Shown piece after piece: positions 6,633-17,596 of a DNA stretch of 64,000 bases; position 1 is the stretch's first letter, and each line of letters begins with the position of its first letter. The notes under the pieces are model-generated. The model ran no database searches. It was given only the letters and a program-made list of their open reading frames with translations, and had not been told where the DNA came from. This DNA comes from Rhodoferax sp. (GTDB lineage: Bacteria > Pseudomonadota > Gammaproteobacteria > Burkholderiales > Burkholderiaceae_C): contig JARLJH010000056.1 in the NCBI GenBank assembly GCA_031291305.1, positions 29,481 through 93,480 of the forward strand, read 5' to 3'. A program made the translations under genes and the position numbers.

Positions 6633-9155
6633 TCATTGTGCCGCACTGCGCAGCGTCTGCACCACCGGGCGGCGCAACACGTCGCGCAGCCCCCACCAGC
6701 CCGCCAGCAGCGCCAGCACGGCACCGGCCAGCGCGCCGAACACCGGCACCCACAGCGACACCGACCAGCTGAAGCCAAACACGTATTTAGCCAGCGCCCA
6801 GCCCACCGCGCTGGCGACCACCGAGGCTAGAAATCCCGCCAACGCGCCGACACCTGCCAGTTCGATGCGCTGCACCTGACGCAGCAGCTTCTGGCCTGCA
6901 CCCACGGCGCGCATGATGGCGAACTCGCGGGCACGCTCCTCGCGCGTGGCGCTGACCGCGGCAAACAGCACCACCAGCCCAGCAGCCAGGGTGAAAGCAA
7001 ACAGGAACTCCACCGCGCCAATCACCTGATCCAACACGCCCTGTATCTGGGCGATGGTGGTGCTCAGGTTGATGCTGGTGATATTTGGGAACTGGCGTAC
7101 CAGCGCGTTGTCAAAACCACGCTGTTTTGGCGCTTTGAAGGCGCTCAGATAGGTAGTGGCCACACCATCGAGTTTGGCCACAGGGTACATGGCGAAGAAA
7201 TTGGCACGCATCGAGCCCCAATCCACCTTGCGCAGCGAGGTGATTTTGGAAGTCAGCTTGGTGCCGCCAATCTCGAAGGTGAGGCGGTCGCCCAGCGCCA
7301 GATTGAGCGTCTTGGCAATGCCTTCTTCGATGCTGATGGCGCCAACCTCATCGGGCTGCCAGCGCCCGCCCACGATCTGATTCTGCTCGGGTAAAGCGGC
7401 ACTGGTTGAGAGGTTGAATTCGCGGTCCACCAGGCGGCGCGCGCGCTCGTCGCTGTAATCGTTCGGGCTGACATCCTGGTCATTGATGGCCACCAAACGA
7501 CCCCGAATCATTGGAAACCAGTCAAACTGCGTGACGCCCGCGCTTTTAAGCGCCTGCGTAAAGGCTGGGCCCTGGTCTGGCGTGATGTTGATGACAAAAC
7601 GGTTCGGCGCGTTCTGCGGCGAGGCTTGTCGCCAGCTGGAAATCAAATCTGTACGCAGCAACACGAGCAGCACCAGCGCCAGCAAGCCCACCGCCAGAGA
7701 GCTGACTTGCACCACCGCAAACGCTGGCCGCGCAGATATCTGCCGCGTTGCCAGCACCAGGGCGGTGGGTGCTGTGGCGTCGTTGACGCTGTAGCGCAAC
7801 AGTTTCACAGCCAGCCAACTCAAAGAGGCAAACACCACCGTCGCCCCGGCAAAGCCACCCACGGCGATCAGGCCCAGCTTGGCATCGCTGCTGGCCGCCA
7901 TCAGCAGCGCCGCAAACCCAGCCAAACCCACGCCCAGCACCGTGAGGGACGCCGGTTTGAGCCCGCCCATGTCGCGGCGGATGACGCGCAGCGGCGGCAC
8001 CTGGGCCAGTTGCAGCACCGGCGGCAAGCCAAACGCCAGCAACAGCGTCAACCCCATACCCATGCCAAACAACACCGGCCAGAGGCTGGGCGGCGGTAGG
8101 CTGGTGGTGACCAGGCCAGACAACAAGGCGACAAAACCGTAGTGCACCGCAAAACCCAGCAACACGCCCACAGCGCTGGACAGCAGGCCAACCAGCAAAA
8201 ACTCCAGGCTATAGGCTGCGGCAATCGTGCGCTGGGGCAGGCCCAGCACGCGCAGCATGGCACAGTCGTCCAGATGGTTGGCGGAAAAGCCGCGCGCTGC
8301 CAGCGCCACCGCCACCGCGCTCAGCAGCGCGGCCAGCAATGCCACCAGATTGAGAAATTTTTCGGCTCGGTCGAGTGTGCTGCTGATCTCAGGGCGACCA
8401 CCCTGCAGCGCATCCACCCGCACGCCGCGCACGCTATGCGACAGAATTTGCGCCTGCGTCCAGTCCACAAAGGCCTGCACCATCTGGTCTGAGCCGGCGA
8501 CCGCCAGCCGGTAGTTCACCCGGCTCGCCGGCTGCACCAGACCGGTGGCGGGTACATCGGCCAGATTGATCATGACACGCGGCGAAAAGCTCATGAAACC
8601 GGCACCGCGGTCGGGTTCATTGACGATCACGCGGGCAATGTGCAGCGCGCTGTCACCCAGCATCATGTTCTGTCCCGGTTGCAGGCCCAGGCTGTCAAGC
8701 ACGGCCGCATCCACCCAGACCTCACCCGGCGCGGGCACATCGCGGGTCAGCGTATCGGCCGCGCCCGAAGCCAGACTGGTGCGCAAGCTGCCGCGCAGCG
8801 GATAACCAACCTGCACGGCTTTCAAGGACACCAGCTTGGTTTGCGGCGCACCCTGCCCGTCCGGCGTGCGCGCCATGGTGGGAAAGCTCAGCGTCTGGGC
8901 GCGCTGCAAGCCCAGCGACTGCACCTGCGCCAAAAAGGCAGCAGGCAAAGGGTTGTCGCTGACCACCACGGCATCGCCGCCCAGCAGTTGGCGCGCATCA
9001 CGCTGCAGTCCACTCTTGAGCCGGTCGGCAAAAAAACCCACGGCGGTGAGTGCGGCAACGGCCAGCGCCACCGCCACAATCAGCAGACGCAACTCGCCCG
9101 CGCGCAAATCACGCGCCAGCGAGCGCCACCCCAGAGTCAGAAAAGAAATGCTCAT
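6633..9155 (-). CDS. YbbP-like ABC transporter permease (FtsX/MacB fold)
   Basis: An 840-residue membrane protein that begins MSISFLTLGWRSLARDLRAG, a standard YbbP opening, followed by a transmembrane helix, a large periplasmic region, a central four-helix block, a second periplasmic region and a C-terminal FtsX domain (TREERAREFAIMRAVGAGQK, then three helices). Length and duplicated FtsX layout match E. coli YbbP, which partners the ATPase YbbA; that ATPase is not next to it here, so it must be elsewhere or shared. The start was placed at the ATG before SISFLTLGW because upstream codons do not match the family. The substrate is unsettled (lipoprotein or hydrophobic compound export has been suggested for the family). 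Confidence 0.88.
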   Translation of the reverse strand: MSISFLTLGWRSLARDLRAGELRLLIVAVALAVAALTAVGFFADRLKSGLQRDARQLLGGDAVVVSDNPLPAAFLAQVQSLGLQRAQTLSFPTMARTPDGQGAPQTKLVSLKAVQVGYPLRGSLRTSLASGAADTLTRDVPAPGEVWVDAAVLDSLGLQPGQNMMLGDSALHIARVIVNEPDRGAGFMSFSPRVMINLADVPATGLVQPASRVNYRLAVAGSDQMVQAFVDWTQAQILSHSVRGVRVDALQGGRPEISSTLDRAEKFLNLVALLAALLSAVAVALAARGFSANHLDDCAMLRVLGLPQRTIAAAYSLEFLLVGLLSSAVGVLLGFAVHYGFVALLSGLVTTSLPPPSLWPVLFGMGMGLTLLLAFGLPPVLQLAQVPPLRVIRRDMGGLKPASLTVLGVGLAGFAALLMAASSDAKLGLIAVGGFAGATVVFASLSWLAVKLLRYSVNDATAPTALVLATRQISARPAFAVVQVSSLAVGLLALVLLVLLRTDLISSWRQASPQNAPNRFVINITPDQGPAFTQALKSAGVTQFDWFPMIRGRLVAINDQDVSPNDYSDERARRLVDREFNLSTSAALPEQNQIVGGRWQPDEVGAISIEEGIAKTLNLALGDRLTFEIGGTKLTSKITSLRKVDWGSMRANFFAMYPVAKLDGVATTYLSAFKAPKQRGFDNALVRQFPNITSINLSTTIAQIQGVLDQVIGAVEFLFAFTLAAGLVVLFAAVSATREERAREFAIMRAVGAGQKLLRQVQRIELAGVGALAGFLASVVASAVGWALAKYVFGFSWSVSLWVPVFGALAGAVLALLAGWWGLRDVLRRPVVQTLRSAAQ

Positions 9156-9241
9156 GGCTGGAAGATACCGCAGTCCGTTGCGGCGAGACAGGCGGTGCGC
9201 CACTTCACCCCAAAGTGCCAGGTGCCAAGGCGCAAAACTCC

Positions 9242-11140
9242 TCAGGACTCCAGCACCGGGACTTCCTGACCAGTCGAGTTGTGTGTGAGCGACAGGTGAT
9301 ACTGGTTTTTGCCCGCCAGTTTGGCCTTGTACATCGCCATGTCAGCCTCGTTCAGGAGTTCCTCTGCTGAGCGGTTGCCAGAGAAGGGGAAAAAACTTAC
9401 GCCGATGCTGGCGGTGACTTGCAGTGACTTGCCGTGCCAATCCAGCGGACGAGAGGCGGCTTCCAGCAGGCGCTCCAGAGTTGGCACCGCATCTTCTGGC
9501 GCAGCCAGCTCTGCCAACAAAGCGACAAACTCATCCCCACCATGGCGCGCCAGCGTATCACTCTCACGCAACACCTGGCGCATGCGCTTGGCCAGTTCGA
9601 CAAGCACCAGATCACCGGCTTCATGTCCCCAGTTGTCGTTGATAGCCTTGAAGCCATCAAGGTCGATAAACACCACCCCCAACCATTGCTGATGGCGCTG
9701 GGCCTGAGTCATGGCCTGGCGCATGCGGTCAGCCAGCAACACGCGATTGGGCAAGTCGGTCAGCGGGTCGTAGCGCGCCGTGCGCTCCAGCTCGTTTTGG
9801 TAAACCTTCATGGCGGTGATGTTGTTGAAAATCGCCACGTATTGCTGAACCTTTCCCAGCGAGTCATGCACAGCGCTGATGGTCAGCATTTCGGCAAGTA
9901 TTTCGCCGTCTTTGCGCCGGTTCCATATCTCGCCACGCCAGTAGCCAGCGGCCAGAAGCTCAGACCACATGGCCTGATAAAACGCCTTATCCTGTCGCCC
10001 CGATTTTAGAAAACGCGGATTTTTCCCATGCACTTCTGCCCTGCTGTAGCCGGTGATACGCACAAAGGCATCGTTCACGTCGATGATGCTGCCATCCGCC
10101 TCGGTGATGAGGATGGCTTCACGGATATTGGTGAAAACGAAGGCTGCATTCACGCGTTGCAGCCGCTCGGATTCGGCACGCTGCAGCTGCAACGACCATT
10201 GCCGCCGGTGCAAGCGGACAGCCAGAAAGCTCAGCACGACCAATACCGGGAACAAGACGCCGAGCACGGCCTTGACTTCAGTAAGCCAGCGCTCCAAGGC
10301 GACGTCGCGATAGAGGTGTGTAACCACCACAAACGGGTATTGGGACGACACCCGATACGCCGTCAATGACGGCTTGCCCAGACCGGCTCCATCTTCTAGC
10401 TGGCCAAATTCATGTTCCTGAAAACGTAGCGCCTGCTCCATGCCATAGGGAGTTTTGCCCACTTGCAGCTCTGGATTGGTGGTCATCAGGCGGGTGCCAT
10501 CCAGCCGCAGCACCTCAGCCATGCCGACTTGCGTCGCCAATTGCTGAGACATCTGGTTGACAAAATAGTCGGGGTTCAATGCCACCAACAGCCTCAGGGC
10601 ACCGCCGTCGTCCTGCACTGGCGCTGTCACAGGGATCAGGGTTGAAACACCGTCGACTCCGGCGACAGCGCCCACGGCAGTCTGCCCGGCAGCAAAATCG
10701 CGGCCAAGCCAGGGTGGCCCCATGCGCAACACGGTTTGTGGACCTGAAATCAAAGGCAGATAGCCAGTGGTGATGACCTGCTGCCCCACATTGGCGGGAT
10801 TCGAGCTGGCCACAATGCGGTCCCGACTGTCTATGAGCGACAAGGAACGAAGATATGGCGCACCGCGCAGAGTATGGGCAAAGTCAGCCTCAACATCACG
10901 CAAACTTGCTTTACCTTGCGTATCCGAGATGGCGTTGGCTGTCGCCTGGCTGGTCGCATAAAGGCTCTGCGTGAGCGTATTTTCAAAACTGCGAGCCATC
11001 AGAGCCGACACCTGAAAGCTACCCGTCAACGCTTCATCGCGTAGCAGCCACAGGGAATAACTGGTGATACTCAGCACAGCGACGATAAACGCTGTGAGCA
11101 TCAGGAAAAACCTGCGCTGATGATGCGATTCGCTCTCCAT
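9242..11140 (-). CDS. membrane diguanylate cyclase with Cache and PAS sensor domains
   Basis: A 632-residue protein: N-terminal transmembrane helix (FFLMLTAFIVAVLSITSYSL), a ~260-residue periplasmic region of dCache type (ending with a second helix VLGVLFPVLVVLSFLAVRL), a PAS domain (FTNIREAILITEADGSIIDV), and a C-terminal GGDEF domain with an intact HGGDEFVALL active site near residue 535. An inhibitory I-site RESD sits five residues before GGDEF. It should therefore make cyclic di-GMP in response to a periplasmic ligand, with product feedback. No EAL domain follows. It is transcribed toward the YbbP-like gene, 86 bases away. Confidence 0.92.
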   Translation of the reverse strand: MESESHHQRRFFLMLTAFIVAVLSITSYSLWLLRDEALTGSFQVSALMARSFENTLTQSLYATSQATANAISDTQGKASLRDVEADFAHTLRGAPYLRSLSLIDSRDRIVASSNPANVGQQVITTGYLPLISGPQTVLRMGPPWLGRDFAAGQTAVGAVAGVDGVSTLIPVTAPVQDDGGALRLLVALNPDYFVNQMSQQLATQVGMAEVLRLDGTRLMTTNPELQVGKTPYGMEQALRFQEHEFGQLEDGAGLGKPSLTAYRVSSQYPFVVVTHLYRDVALERWLTEVKAVLGVLFPVLVVLSFLAVRLHRRQWSLQLQRAESERLQRVNAAFVFTNIREAILITEADGSIIDVNDAFVRITGYSRAEVHGKNPRFLKSGRQDKAFYQAMWSELLAAGYWRGEIWNRRKDGEILAEMLTISAVHDSLGKVQQYVAIFNNITAMKVYQNELERTARYDPLTDLPNRVLLADRMRQAMTQAQRHQQWLGVVFIDLDGFKAINDNWGHEAGDLVLVELAKRMRQVLRESDTLARHGGDEFVALLAELAAPEDAVPTLERLLEAASRPLDWHGKSLQVTASIGVSFFPFSGNRSAEELLNEADMAMYKAKLAGKNQYHLSLTHNSTGQEVPVLES

Positions 11141-11187
11141 CAACCTACCACGATGAGCTCAAGCCTGTAACTTTGGTTTGACGCTTG

Positions 11188-12279
11188 TCAGGTGCCTTTG
11201 GAAATCTTGATCGCCGGGAACTTGCTGGAAAAGTCCTTGTTCTTGGCGGCAATGGCCAGCGCCACCTTGCGTGCCACCGCCTTGTACAGGCCGGAGACCT
11301 CGCTGTCGGGGTCGGACACCACTGGCGGCATGCCGCTGTCGGACTGCAGACGGATGTGCATCGCCAGCGGCAGCGCACCCAGATAGTCCATGTGGTACTC
11401 GGCCGCCATTTTCTTGCCACCATCGGCACCGAATATTGGCTCCACATGGCCGCAGTTGCTGCACACATGGGCTGCCATGTTTTCAACGATACCCAGAATC
11501 GGCACACCCACTTTTTCGAACATCCTGATGCCTTTGCGAGCGTCCAGCAGGGCAATGTCCTGCGGCGTGGTGACGATCACAGCACCCGTCAAAGGCACTT
11601 TTTGCGACAGCGTGAGCTGGATGTCACCGGTGCCAGGCGGCATATCGATGATCAGGTAGTCCAGGTCTTTCCAGTTGGTCTGGCGCAGCAACTGCTCCAG
11701 CGCCTGTGTGGCCATGGGGCCGCGCCAGATCATGGCCTCGTCCTGCGCCACCAGCAGGCCGATCGACATCACCTGCACGCCATAGTTTTCCAGCGGCTCC
11801 ATGGATTGGCCGTCGACGCTGTCTGGCTTGCCGTCAATGCCCATCATCATCGGGATGCTGGGGCCGTAAATGTCAGCATCCAACAGACCGACACGCGCAC
11901 CCTCTGCCGCCAGCGCCAACGCCAGATTGACGGCGGTGGTGCTCTTGCCCACACCGCCCTTACCGGAGGCCACGGCGACAATGTTTTTCACGCTAGGCAG
12001 CAGCTGCACACCGCGCTGCACAGCATGTGCCGTGATCTTTGTCGTCATGTTGACAGACACGTTGCTCACACCGGCCACAGACTTGGCGGCGGCGATCAGC
12101 TCCTTGCGAAAACCAGCTATCTGGCTTTGGGCAGGGTAACCCAACTCTACGTCAAAGGCGACATCGCCATCACTCACCGTCAGATTCTTGACAGCTTTAC
12201 TGGTGACGAAATCACGTCCGGTGTTCGGGTCAATCACGCTTTTCAGCGCGTCAAGTACGGCTTGCTCGTTCAAGGTCAT
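11188..12279 (-). CDS. apbC: Mrp/ApbC-type Fe-S cluster carrier ATPase
   Basis: A 363-residue protein with an N-terminal DUF59/MIP18-like domain (ALKSVIDPNTGRDFV, residues 1-85) and a P-loop ATPase domain with the deviant Walker A ASGKGGVGKSTTAVNLA, switch I DADIYGPS, Walker B DYLIIDMPPGTGD and the cluster-binding CSNCG pair near residue 268. The family (Mrp, ApbC, NBP35) carries 4Fe-4S clusters to apoproteins in the cytoplasm, which fits a genome region rich in Fe-S enzymes (nadA, two NuoB-like subunits, a ferredoxin domain). The ATG chosen is preceded by a GGAG site; an upstream in-frame start lacks one. In Burkholderiales it is often near metG, as here on the opposite strand. Confidence 0.94.
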   Translation of the reverse strand: MTLNEQAVLDALKSVIDPNTGRDFVTSKAVKNLTVSDGDVAFDVELGYPAQSQIAGFRKELIAAAKSVAGVSNVSVNMTTKITAHAVQRGVQLLPSVKNIVAVASGKGGVGKSTTAVNLALALAAEGARVGLLDADIYGPSIPMMMGIDGKPDSVDGQSMEPLENYGVQVMSIGLLVAQDEAMIWRGPMATQALEQLLRQTNWKDLDYLIIDMPPGTGDIQLTLSQKVPLTGAVIVTTPQDIALLDARKGIRMFEKVGVPILGIVENMAAHVCSNCGHVEPIFGADGGKKMAAEYHMDYLGALPLAMHIRLQSDSGMPPVVSDPDSEVSGLYKAVARKVALAIAAKNKDFSSKFPAIKISKGT

Positions 12280-12369
12280 GTTTTTCTCCGAAAACACCGA
12301 GTCTAGCCAAGACCGAACAGCCCCTGCCCAGACAAGCCATTCTGGATGTGCCCAAGCAGGAACGGCGCG

Positions 12370-13353
12370 TCACTGCAAGCGAACCATCACCATGGTCTGG
12401 TTCAGCAGTTGGTAGGCGATTTCGCCAAAAGTAATGGGACCTTCAACGCCGCCAATGGCCTTGCCTTCAAGCTCACCGAAGAGGAAATTCAAAATGCAGT
12501 TGCAAGACATGGCAACACCGTTGCTGTCGACACCCGACAGGCGCTGGCGAAATGCTGCCGCATAGTCGCCCACCGGCTTGGCAAACTTGTAGTCGACACC
12601 CGGAAACACGGGTGCATACAAGGCGACTTTGCCGCCAGCGGGACCGACGTTTTGCAACGAGACATTAATGTGCGCACCACCAAAGTCACCCACCAGTGGC
12701 AAGGTGCCGTTCTCAAGGCCGTGTTTGCGGATGTACTCGGCAAAATTGGTTTTGACACCGTTGACTTCGCACACATCCACTTCAAAGCTGGTCTGGCTGA
12801 AGTGCAAGACATCGCCGTCGCCCGGCTCAAACAGGTTGACGATTTCCAATGATGCCAGCTTGTCCTCTGGCAGCTTCACGTAGGCAACCACAGCCCGGTC
12901 TTCGTACTTGGTAGCGGTGCGCCCGTCATAGACCTTAGGTTTAACCGTGCCCAAATCAGACAGATGCACCCCAGAGATCCAACCCACGGTGGGTTTCAGG
13001 AATGCGTCTTCGTAGTTGGCTGCATCATGGGCAAAACGCGTGTGAGAGAGACTGCCCGCCGGGATGATCGCAACGCTGAAGCCATTGTCAGGGGCGTTGG
13101 CGGCAATGCCAGCCAGATCATCGGGGCCATAACTGGCCACATTGACGGCGCCCAGGTTGGACAAGTTGGTCGCAAAGACCTTGCCGTCGTTCACAACCAC
13201 ACCGCCGCTGGAAATCATGAAGTAGGGAATGGTGCCGCCAATCCAGTTGCCTGCAGGCAGTTGGTCCAGGGCAGATTCTGGGCCAGCCAAGCTGAGGGCC
13301 GCCCCGCTTTTGACCAGCTCGATGGCGGTCTGTACAGTGATGAGTTCGTTCAT
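12370..13353 (-). CDS. uncharacterised 327-residue protein
   Basis: The translation begins MNELITVQTAIELVKSG and contains ALDQLPAGNWIGGTIPYFM, a DGKVFATNLS strand and a cluster of cysteines late in the chain (AMSCNCILNFLFGELEGK). No signal peptide or membrane helix is evident, so a cytoplasmic location is likely. I do not recognise a characterised family; the pattern of glycine-rich turns and a late CNC suggests a soluble ligand- or redox-sensing domain somewhat like FIST proteins, but this is only a resemblance. It is 10 bases downstream of a small gene with which it must form a unit, and the Asn-Glu-Leu start is the only ATG that precedes the compact fold. Confidence 0.7.
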   Translation of the reverse strand: MNELITVQTAIELVKSGAALSLAGPESALDQLPAGNWIGGTIPYFMISSGGVVVNDGKVFATNLSNLGAVNVASYGPDDLAGIAANAPDNGFSVAIIPAGSLSHTRFAHDAANYEDAFLKPTVGWISGVHLSDLGTVKPKVYDGRTATKYEDRAVVAYVKLPEDKLASLEIVNLFEPGDGDVLHFSQTSFEVDVCEVNGVKTNFAEYIRKHGLENGTLPLVGDFGGAHINVSLQNVGPAGGKVALYAPVFPGVDYKFAKPVGDYAAAFRQRLSGVDSNGVAMSCNCILNFLFGELEGKAIGGVEGPITFGEIAYQLLNQTMVMVRLQ

Positions 13354-13363
13354 GATTGGGTTC

Positions 13364-13579
13364 TCAGAGTTTCTGTATTTGCTGGATTTCGCTGCCGAGT
13401 GTGCGTTCCCACTTGACAAAGAACGAATGCACTTCAGCAGCCTTGGTGGCAACGGAGTCGGTACTGCGCTCAAGGCGCTTGCTCATCAACTGGAGAACCA
13501 GTTGTTGAGTATTTAACCGGGCAAGTCCACCGTTGGCAAGTTTTTGCCAGCAGGGGTGGTCGGGGGGAGGCAAGGCCAT
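13364..13579 (-). CDS. small uncharacterised protein
   Basis: A 71-residue protein beginning MALPPPDHPCWQKLANGG, with an amphipathic helical middle (TQQLVLQLMSKRLERS) and a hydrophilic C-terminus ending GSEIQQIQKL. An AGGAAA ribosome site lies at the right distance from the ATG. It is directly upstream of the uncharacterised 327-residue gene, with 10 bases between them, so the two are very likely one operon and perhaps partners. Codon use is like the neighbours. Function unknown. Confidence 0.65.
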   Translation of the reverse strand: MALPPPDHPCWQKLANGGLARLNTQQLVLQLMSKRLERSTDSVATKAAEVHSFFVKWERTLGSEIQQIQKL

Positions 13580-13896
13580 GAAAATTTCCTTTGAAGTTGA
13601 ACATAAGACACAAAATGACACCCCCCCGACTGTTCCAATTTTTTCTGCATAACACGCGGGCAATTTGAATACAAATGACCTCAAAAAGATATCGTCCCGC
13701 CGGTTGATCGTCCTGCCTTTTTGATAGACGTTTGATATGTATCAAGCAAACGTGATGCCGAAATGAAAACGGTCAAATGCAGATATGCGCAGACAACCAA
13801 CTTATCGTCAACCCATCATGTTGGGCGTCCCAGCGACGGTGCCATTTAGGCCTCGTTCACCACCCCAAACGCGTGCAGCTTGCGCATAATCAAGCC

Positions 13897-15210
13897 ATGC
13901 CTCTCTACCCAGCCTCCTCCAGCCCCGCACCGCCAGCGGCTGAAACATTTGCCGCCCTGATGCTATCGGGCGGCGGCGCGCGCGCTGCCTACCAGGTGGG
14001 TGTGCTGGAAGCCATCTCCGAGCTGCGCCAGATCTGCGGCGAGCAAAACGGACCCAATCCGTTTCCGATCATCAGCGGCACGTCGGCTGGCGCCATCAAC
14101 GCCGCCTCGCTGGCCTGCGGCGCCGACCAGTTTGACCAAGCGGTGCGGCGCATTGCCAACGTGTGGCGCAACTTTCACGCCGAGCAGGTCTATCGGGCGG
14201 ACTCGGTGAGCATGCTGCGCTCGGGGGCCAAGTGGATGACGCTGCTGTCCATGGGCTGGCTGATTGCCAAATGGCGGCGCGTCAAACCCAAGTCTCTGCT
14301 TGACAACAGCCCACTGGACGAATTGCTCAGACGGTTGGTACCGCTGGAGCGCATTCCCATGCTGATACGCGACGGACATCTGCAGGCGCTGGCCGTCACG
14401 GCATCGAGCTATACATCAGGCGAGCATTTCACTTTTTATGAGGGCGACAAGCGCCTGGTGCCGTGGACGCGCTCGCAGCGACGCGGTCTGCGCGACAAGA
14501 TCACCCATGAGCACCTGCTGGCGTCCAGCGCCATTCCGTTTGTTTTCCCGGCGATACCACTGCACCTGAACGGCGAGACGGCTTATTACGGCGATGGCTC
14601 CATGCGCCAGTCGGCACCAGTGGCGCCAGCCATTCATCTGGGTGCGCAACGCATTTGCGTGATTGGTGCCGGACGCGTCATGACCTCCAAAAAATCGGGC
14701 AGCCCGGGCGATGCTGGCGATTACCCCAGTCTGGCGCAAATTGCCGGGCACGCTCTGGCGAACATCTTTCTGGACGCACTGGATGTGGACATCGAGCGCA
14801 TTCGCCGCATCAACCAGACTCTGAGCCTGGTACCACCCGAGATGCGTGCCGCCAGCAACCTGCGCCCAGTAGAACTGCTGCTGATTTCGCCCTCTGAACA
14901 GTTGGACGTGATCGCCGCCAAGCACGTGCACGAACTGCCTGCGGCAGTGCGCAGCGTGCTCGGCAGCCTGGGCGTGTCGTCGCAGTCTTCCGACGAGCGC
15001 GGCGCGCCTTTGGCCAGCTATTTGCTGTTCGAATCCGGCTACACAGCAGAATTAATGGCGCTGGGTCACAAGGACGCCATGCAGCAACGCGCCGAGATTT
15101 GCAAGTTTTTTGACTGGACCGACCCCGAAGCCGAACCAACAGCGAGCCAGAGTACCGCCCTGCCGCCGCACCTGCCCGAGCGACGGCGCGACCCACTGCG
15201 CCTGCGTTGA
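13897..15210 (+). CDS. patatin-like phospholipase family protein
   Basis: A 437-residue protein with the complete patatin motif set: oxyanion loop [13 protein letters not shown] near residue 22, nucleophile elbow GTSAGAINA near residue 66, and the catalytic Asp in DGSMRQ, here in the DGS variant of DGG/A. There is no signal peptide, so a cytoplasmic or membrane-associated acylhydrolase is likely. The translation start was placed at [10 protein letters not shown] because the upstream in-frame residues look like translated leader. The substrate lipid is unknown. It lies 59 bases upstream of metG on the same strand; the C-terminal tail after residue 400 is poorly conserved, proline-rich and basic. 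Confidence 0.87.
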   Translation: MPLYPASSSPAPPAAETFAALMLSGGGARAAYQVGVLEAISELRQICGEQNGPNPFPIISGTSAGAINAASLACGADQFDQAVRRIANVWRNFHAEQVYRADSVSMLRSGAKWMTLLSMGWLIAKWRRVKPKSLLDNSPLDELLRRLVPLERIPMLIRDGHLQALAVTASSYTSGEHFTFYEGDKRLVPWTRSQRRGLRDKITHEHLLASSAIPFVFPAIPLHLNGETAYYGDGSMRQSAPVAPAIHLGAQRICVIGAGRVMTSKKSGSPGDAGDYPSLAQIAGHALANIFLDALDVDIERIRRINQTLSLVPPEMRAASNLRPVELLLISPSEQLDVIAAKHVHELPAAVRSVLGSLGVSSQSSDERGAPLASYLLFESGYTAELMALGHKDAMQQRAEICKFFDWTDPEAEPTASQSTALPPHLPERRRDPLRLR

Positions 15211-15269
15211 TCCCGCCGGGCAGACTTGCCCGACTAAAATCGTGGGCTGTTTCAGAAAGACCAAGCCCC

Positions 15270-17447
15270 ATGCCACGCCAACTCTTCGTCACCACCGCCC
15301 TGCCCTACGCCAACGGCAACTTCCACATTGGCCACATCATGGAATACATCCAGGCCGACATCTGGGTTCGTTTCCAGCGCATGATGGGTAACACGGTCGA
15401 TTTTTGCGGGGCTGACGACACCCACGGTGCGCCGATCATGATTGCGGCTGAAAAAGCCGGCATCACCCCCCAGCAGTTCGTGGCCAACATTGCTGCCGGG
15501 CGCAAGCAGTACCTGGACGGCTTTCACATCAGCTTTGACAACTGGCACAGCACCGACGCGCCAGAGAACCACGAGCTGGCCCAGGCCATCTACCGTGGCC
15601 TGCGCGACAACCCCGAAGGTTCTCTGATCGAGACCCGCACCATCGAGCAGTTTTTCGACCCCGAGAAAAACATGTTCCTGCCAGACCGCTTCATCAAAGG
15701 CGAATGCCCCAAATGCCACGCCAAAGACCAGTACGGCGACAACTGCGAAGTGTGCGGCGCGGTGTATGCCCCGACCGACCTGATCAACCCTTACTCCGCC
15801 TTGTCTGGCGCCAAGCCGGAACTCAAAAGTTCCGAGCACTTTTTCTTCAAGCTGTCCGACCCGCGCTGCGTCGCCTTCCTGGAAAACTGGACGCAAGACG
15901 GCAAACTGCAACCTGAAGTGGCGAACAAGATCAAAGAGTGGTTCACCATCCGCACCAACCCGGACGGCACCACCAGCGAAGGCCTGGGCGACTGGGACAT
16001 CAGCCGTGATGCACCCTACTTCGGCATTGAAATCCCCGACGCGCCGGGCAAATACTTTTATGTCTGGCTGGACGCACCGATTGGCTATCTAGCCTCGCTG
16101 AAAAACCTGTGCACCCAACGTGGTGTGGACTACGAGGCCTACATGGCCAACCCGACGCTGGAGCAATACCACTTCATCGGCAAAGACATCGTCACTTTCC
16201 ACACCTTGTTCTGGCCCGCCACGCTGCACTTCAGCGGCCGCAAAACGCCCGACAACGTCTTTGTGCACGGCTTTTTGACGGTGAACAACGGCGAGAAGAT
16301 GAGCAAGAGCCGTGGCACCGGCCTGGACCCGCTCAAATACCTGAATCTGGGCATGAACCCCGAGTGGCTGCGCTACTACCTGGCCGCCAAACTGAGTGCC
16401 CGCAACGAAGACATCGACTTCAACGCCGACGACTTCATGGCCCGTGTCAACAGCGATTTGATTGGCAAGTTTGTCAACATTGCCAGCCGCGCAGCTGGTT
16501 TCCTGAGCAAGCGGTTTGAGGGCAAGCTGGGCGAGGTGTCCGAAGACGGCGCGGCCCTGCTGCACCAGTTGCGCATTGAGCGCACGCCTATCGAACAGCT
16601 GTATGAAACCCGCGAATACGCCAAGGCGCTCAAAGAAACCATGCTGCTGGCCGACCGCGTGAACGCCTATGTGGATGCCAACAAACCCTGGGATCTGGCC
16701 AAAAAACCCGACCAGGAAGCGCGCCTGCAAGACGTTTGCACCGTCTGCATCAAAGCCTTCCGCGTCCTGACCTGCTACCTCAAACCCGTTCTGCCCGCAC
16801 TGGCGGCCGAGGTGGAAAAATTCCTCAACGTCGAGCCACTGAGCTTTACCAACATCGGCGAACCATTGCCCACCGGACACGTCATCGGCAACTACCAGCA
16901 CCTGATGCAGCGCGTGGATGTCAAGCAGCTTGATGCGTTGTTTGAGCCTCCAGCCCAGGCAGAATCTGGGCAACAAGCTACAGAAACAGAAGCACCCTCC
17001 AAAACCACCAACAGCAAGAACGTCGCCAAGGCCGCTGCACCGACTACCCCGATTGATCCCGCGGCACCAGGCGGCGAAGCCATTGCGCCTACCATCACCA
17101 TTGACGACTTTGCCAAGATCGACCTGCGCATCGCCAAAATCCTCAACTGCACGGCGGTGGCGGGTTCAACCAAGTTGCTGCAGCTGACGCTGGACGTGGG
17201 TGAAATCGACAATGCCGGTCAGCCCAAGACCCGCAACGTCTTTTCAGGCATTGCCAGCATGTACCAGCCCGAACAACTGGTGGGCAAACTCACCGTGCTG
17301 GTAGCCAACCTGGCCCCACGCAAGATGAAGTTTGGCCTGTCTGAGGGCATGGTGCTGGCCGCCAGCCACGCCGATGAAAAAGCAGAGCCTGGCATCTACG
17401 TGCTGGAGCCGTTTGCCGGAGCCAAGCCGGGGATGCGGATTCACTGA
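15270..17447 (+). CDS. metG: methionine--tRNA ligase, long form with C-terminal tRNA-binding domain
   Basis: A 725-residue class I synthetase. The HIGH signature is within [12 protein letters not shown] near residue 18, the zinc knuckle is CPKCH...CEVCG, and the KMSKS loop appears as [10 protein letters not shown] near residue 342. After an alanine/threonine-rich linker (residues ~570-610) comes a C-terminal EMAP-II/Trbp111-like domain ([15 protein letters not shown] to the end), which dimerises and binds tRNA. It charges methionyl-tRNAs in the cytoplasm. The ATG before [15 protein letters not shown] is the usual start. A TAAAAT hexamer 30 bases upstream is a likely -10 element. Confidence 0.97.
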   Translation: MPRQLFVTTALPYANGNFHIGHIMEYIQADIWVRFQRMMGNTVDFCGADDTHGAPIMIAAEKAGITPQQFVANIAAGRKQYLDGFHISFDNWHSTDAPENHELAQAIYRGLRDNPEGSLIETRTIEQFFDPEKNMFLPDRFIKGECPKCHAKDQYGDNCEVCGAVYAPTDLINPYSALSGAKPELKSSEHFFFKLSDPRCVAFLENWTQDGKLQPEVANKIKEWFTIRTNPDGTTSEGLGDWDISRDAPYFGIEIPDAPGKYFYVWLDAPIGYLASLKNLCTQRGVDYEAYMANPTLEQYHFIGKDIVTFHTLFWPATLHFSGRKTPDNVFVHGFLTVNNGEKMSKSRGTGLDPLKYLNLGMNPEWLRYYLAAKLSARNEDIDFNADDFMARVNSDLIGKFVNIASRAAGFLSKRFEGKLGEVSEDGAALLHQLRIERTPIEQLYETREYAKALKETMLLADRVNAYVDANKPWDLAKKPDQEARLQDVCTVCIKAFRVLTCYLKPVLPALAAEVEKFLNVEPLSFTNIGEPLPTGHVIGNYQHLMQRVDVKQLDALFEPPAQAESGQQATETEAPSKTTNSKNVAKAAAPTTPIDPAAPGGEAIAPTITIDDFAKIDLRIAKILNCTAVAGSTKLLQLTLDVGEIDNAGQPKTRNVFSGIASMYQPEQLVGKLTVLVANLAPRKMKFGLSEGMVLAASHADEKAEPGIYVLEPFAGAKPGMRIH

Positions 17448-17596
17448 GGGTTGGCTGGCATCTGCACCTGAGGGCTATGCCACCCAGCTGGACGAGTGGG
17501 CCTGCAAGAGCACCCAGGCCGCTGATCGACCCCTGCCAGCATTGGGCACAGCGCGTTGGCATGACTTAACTTGATGCACTATTTCCGCAACTCGCC

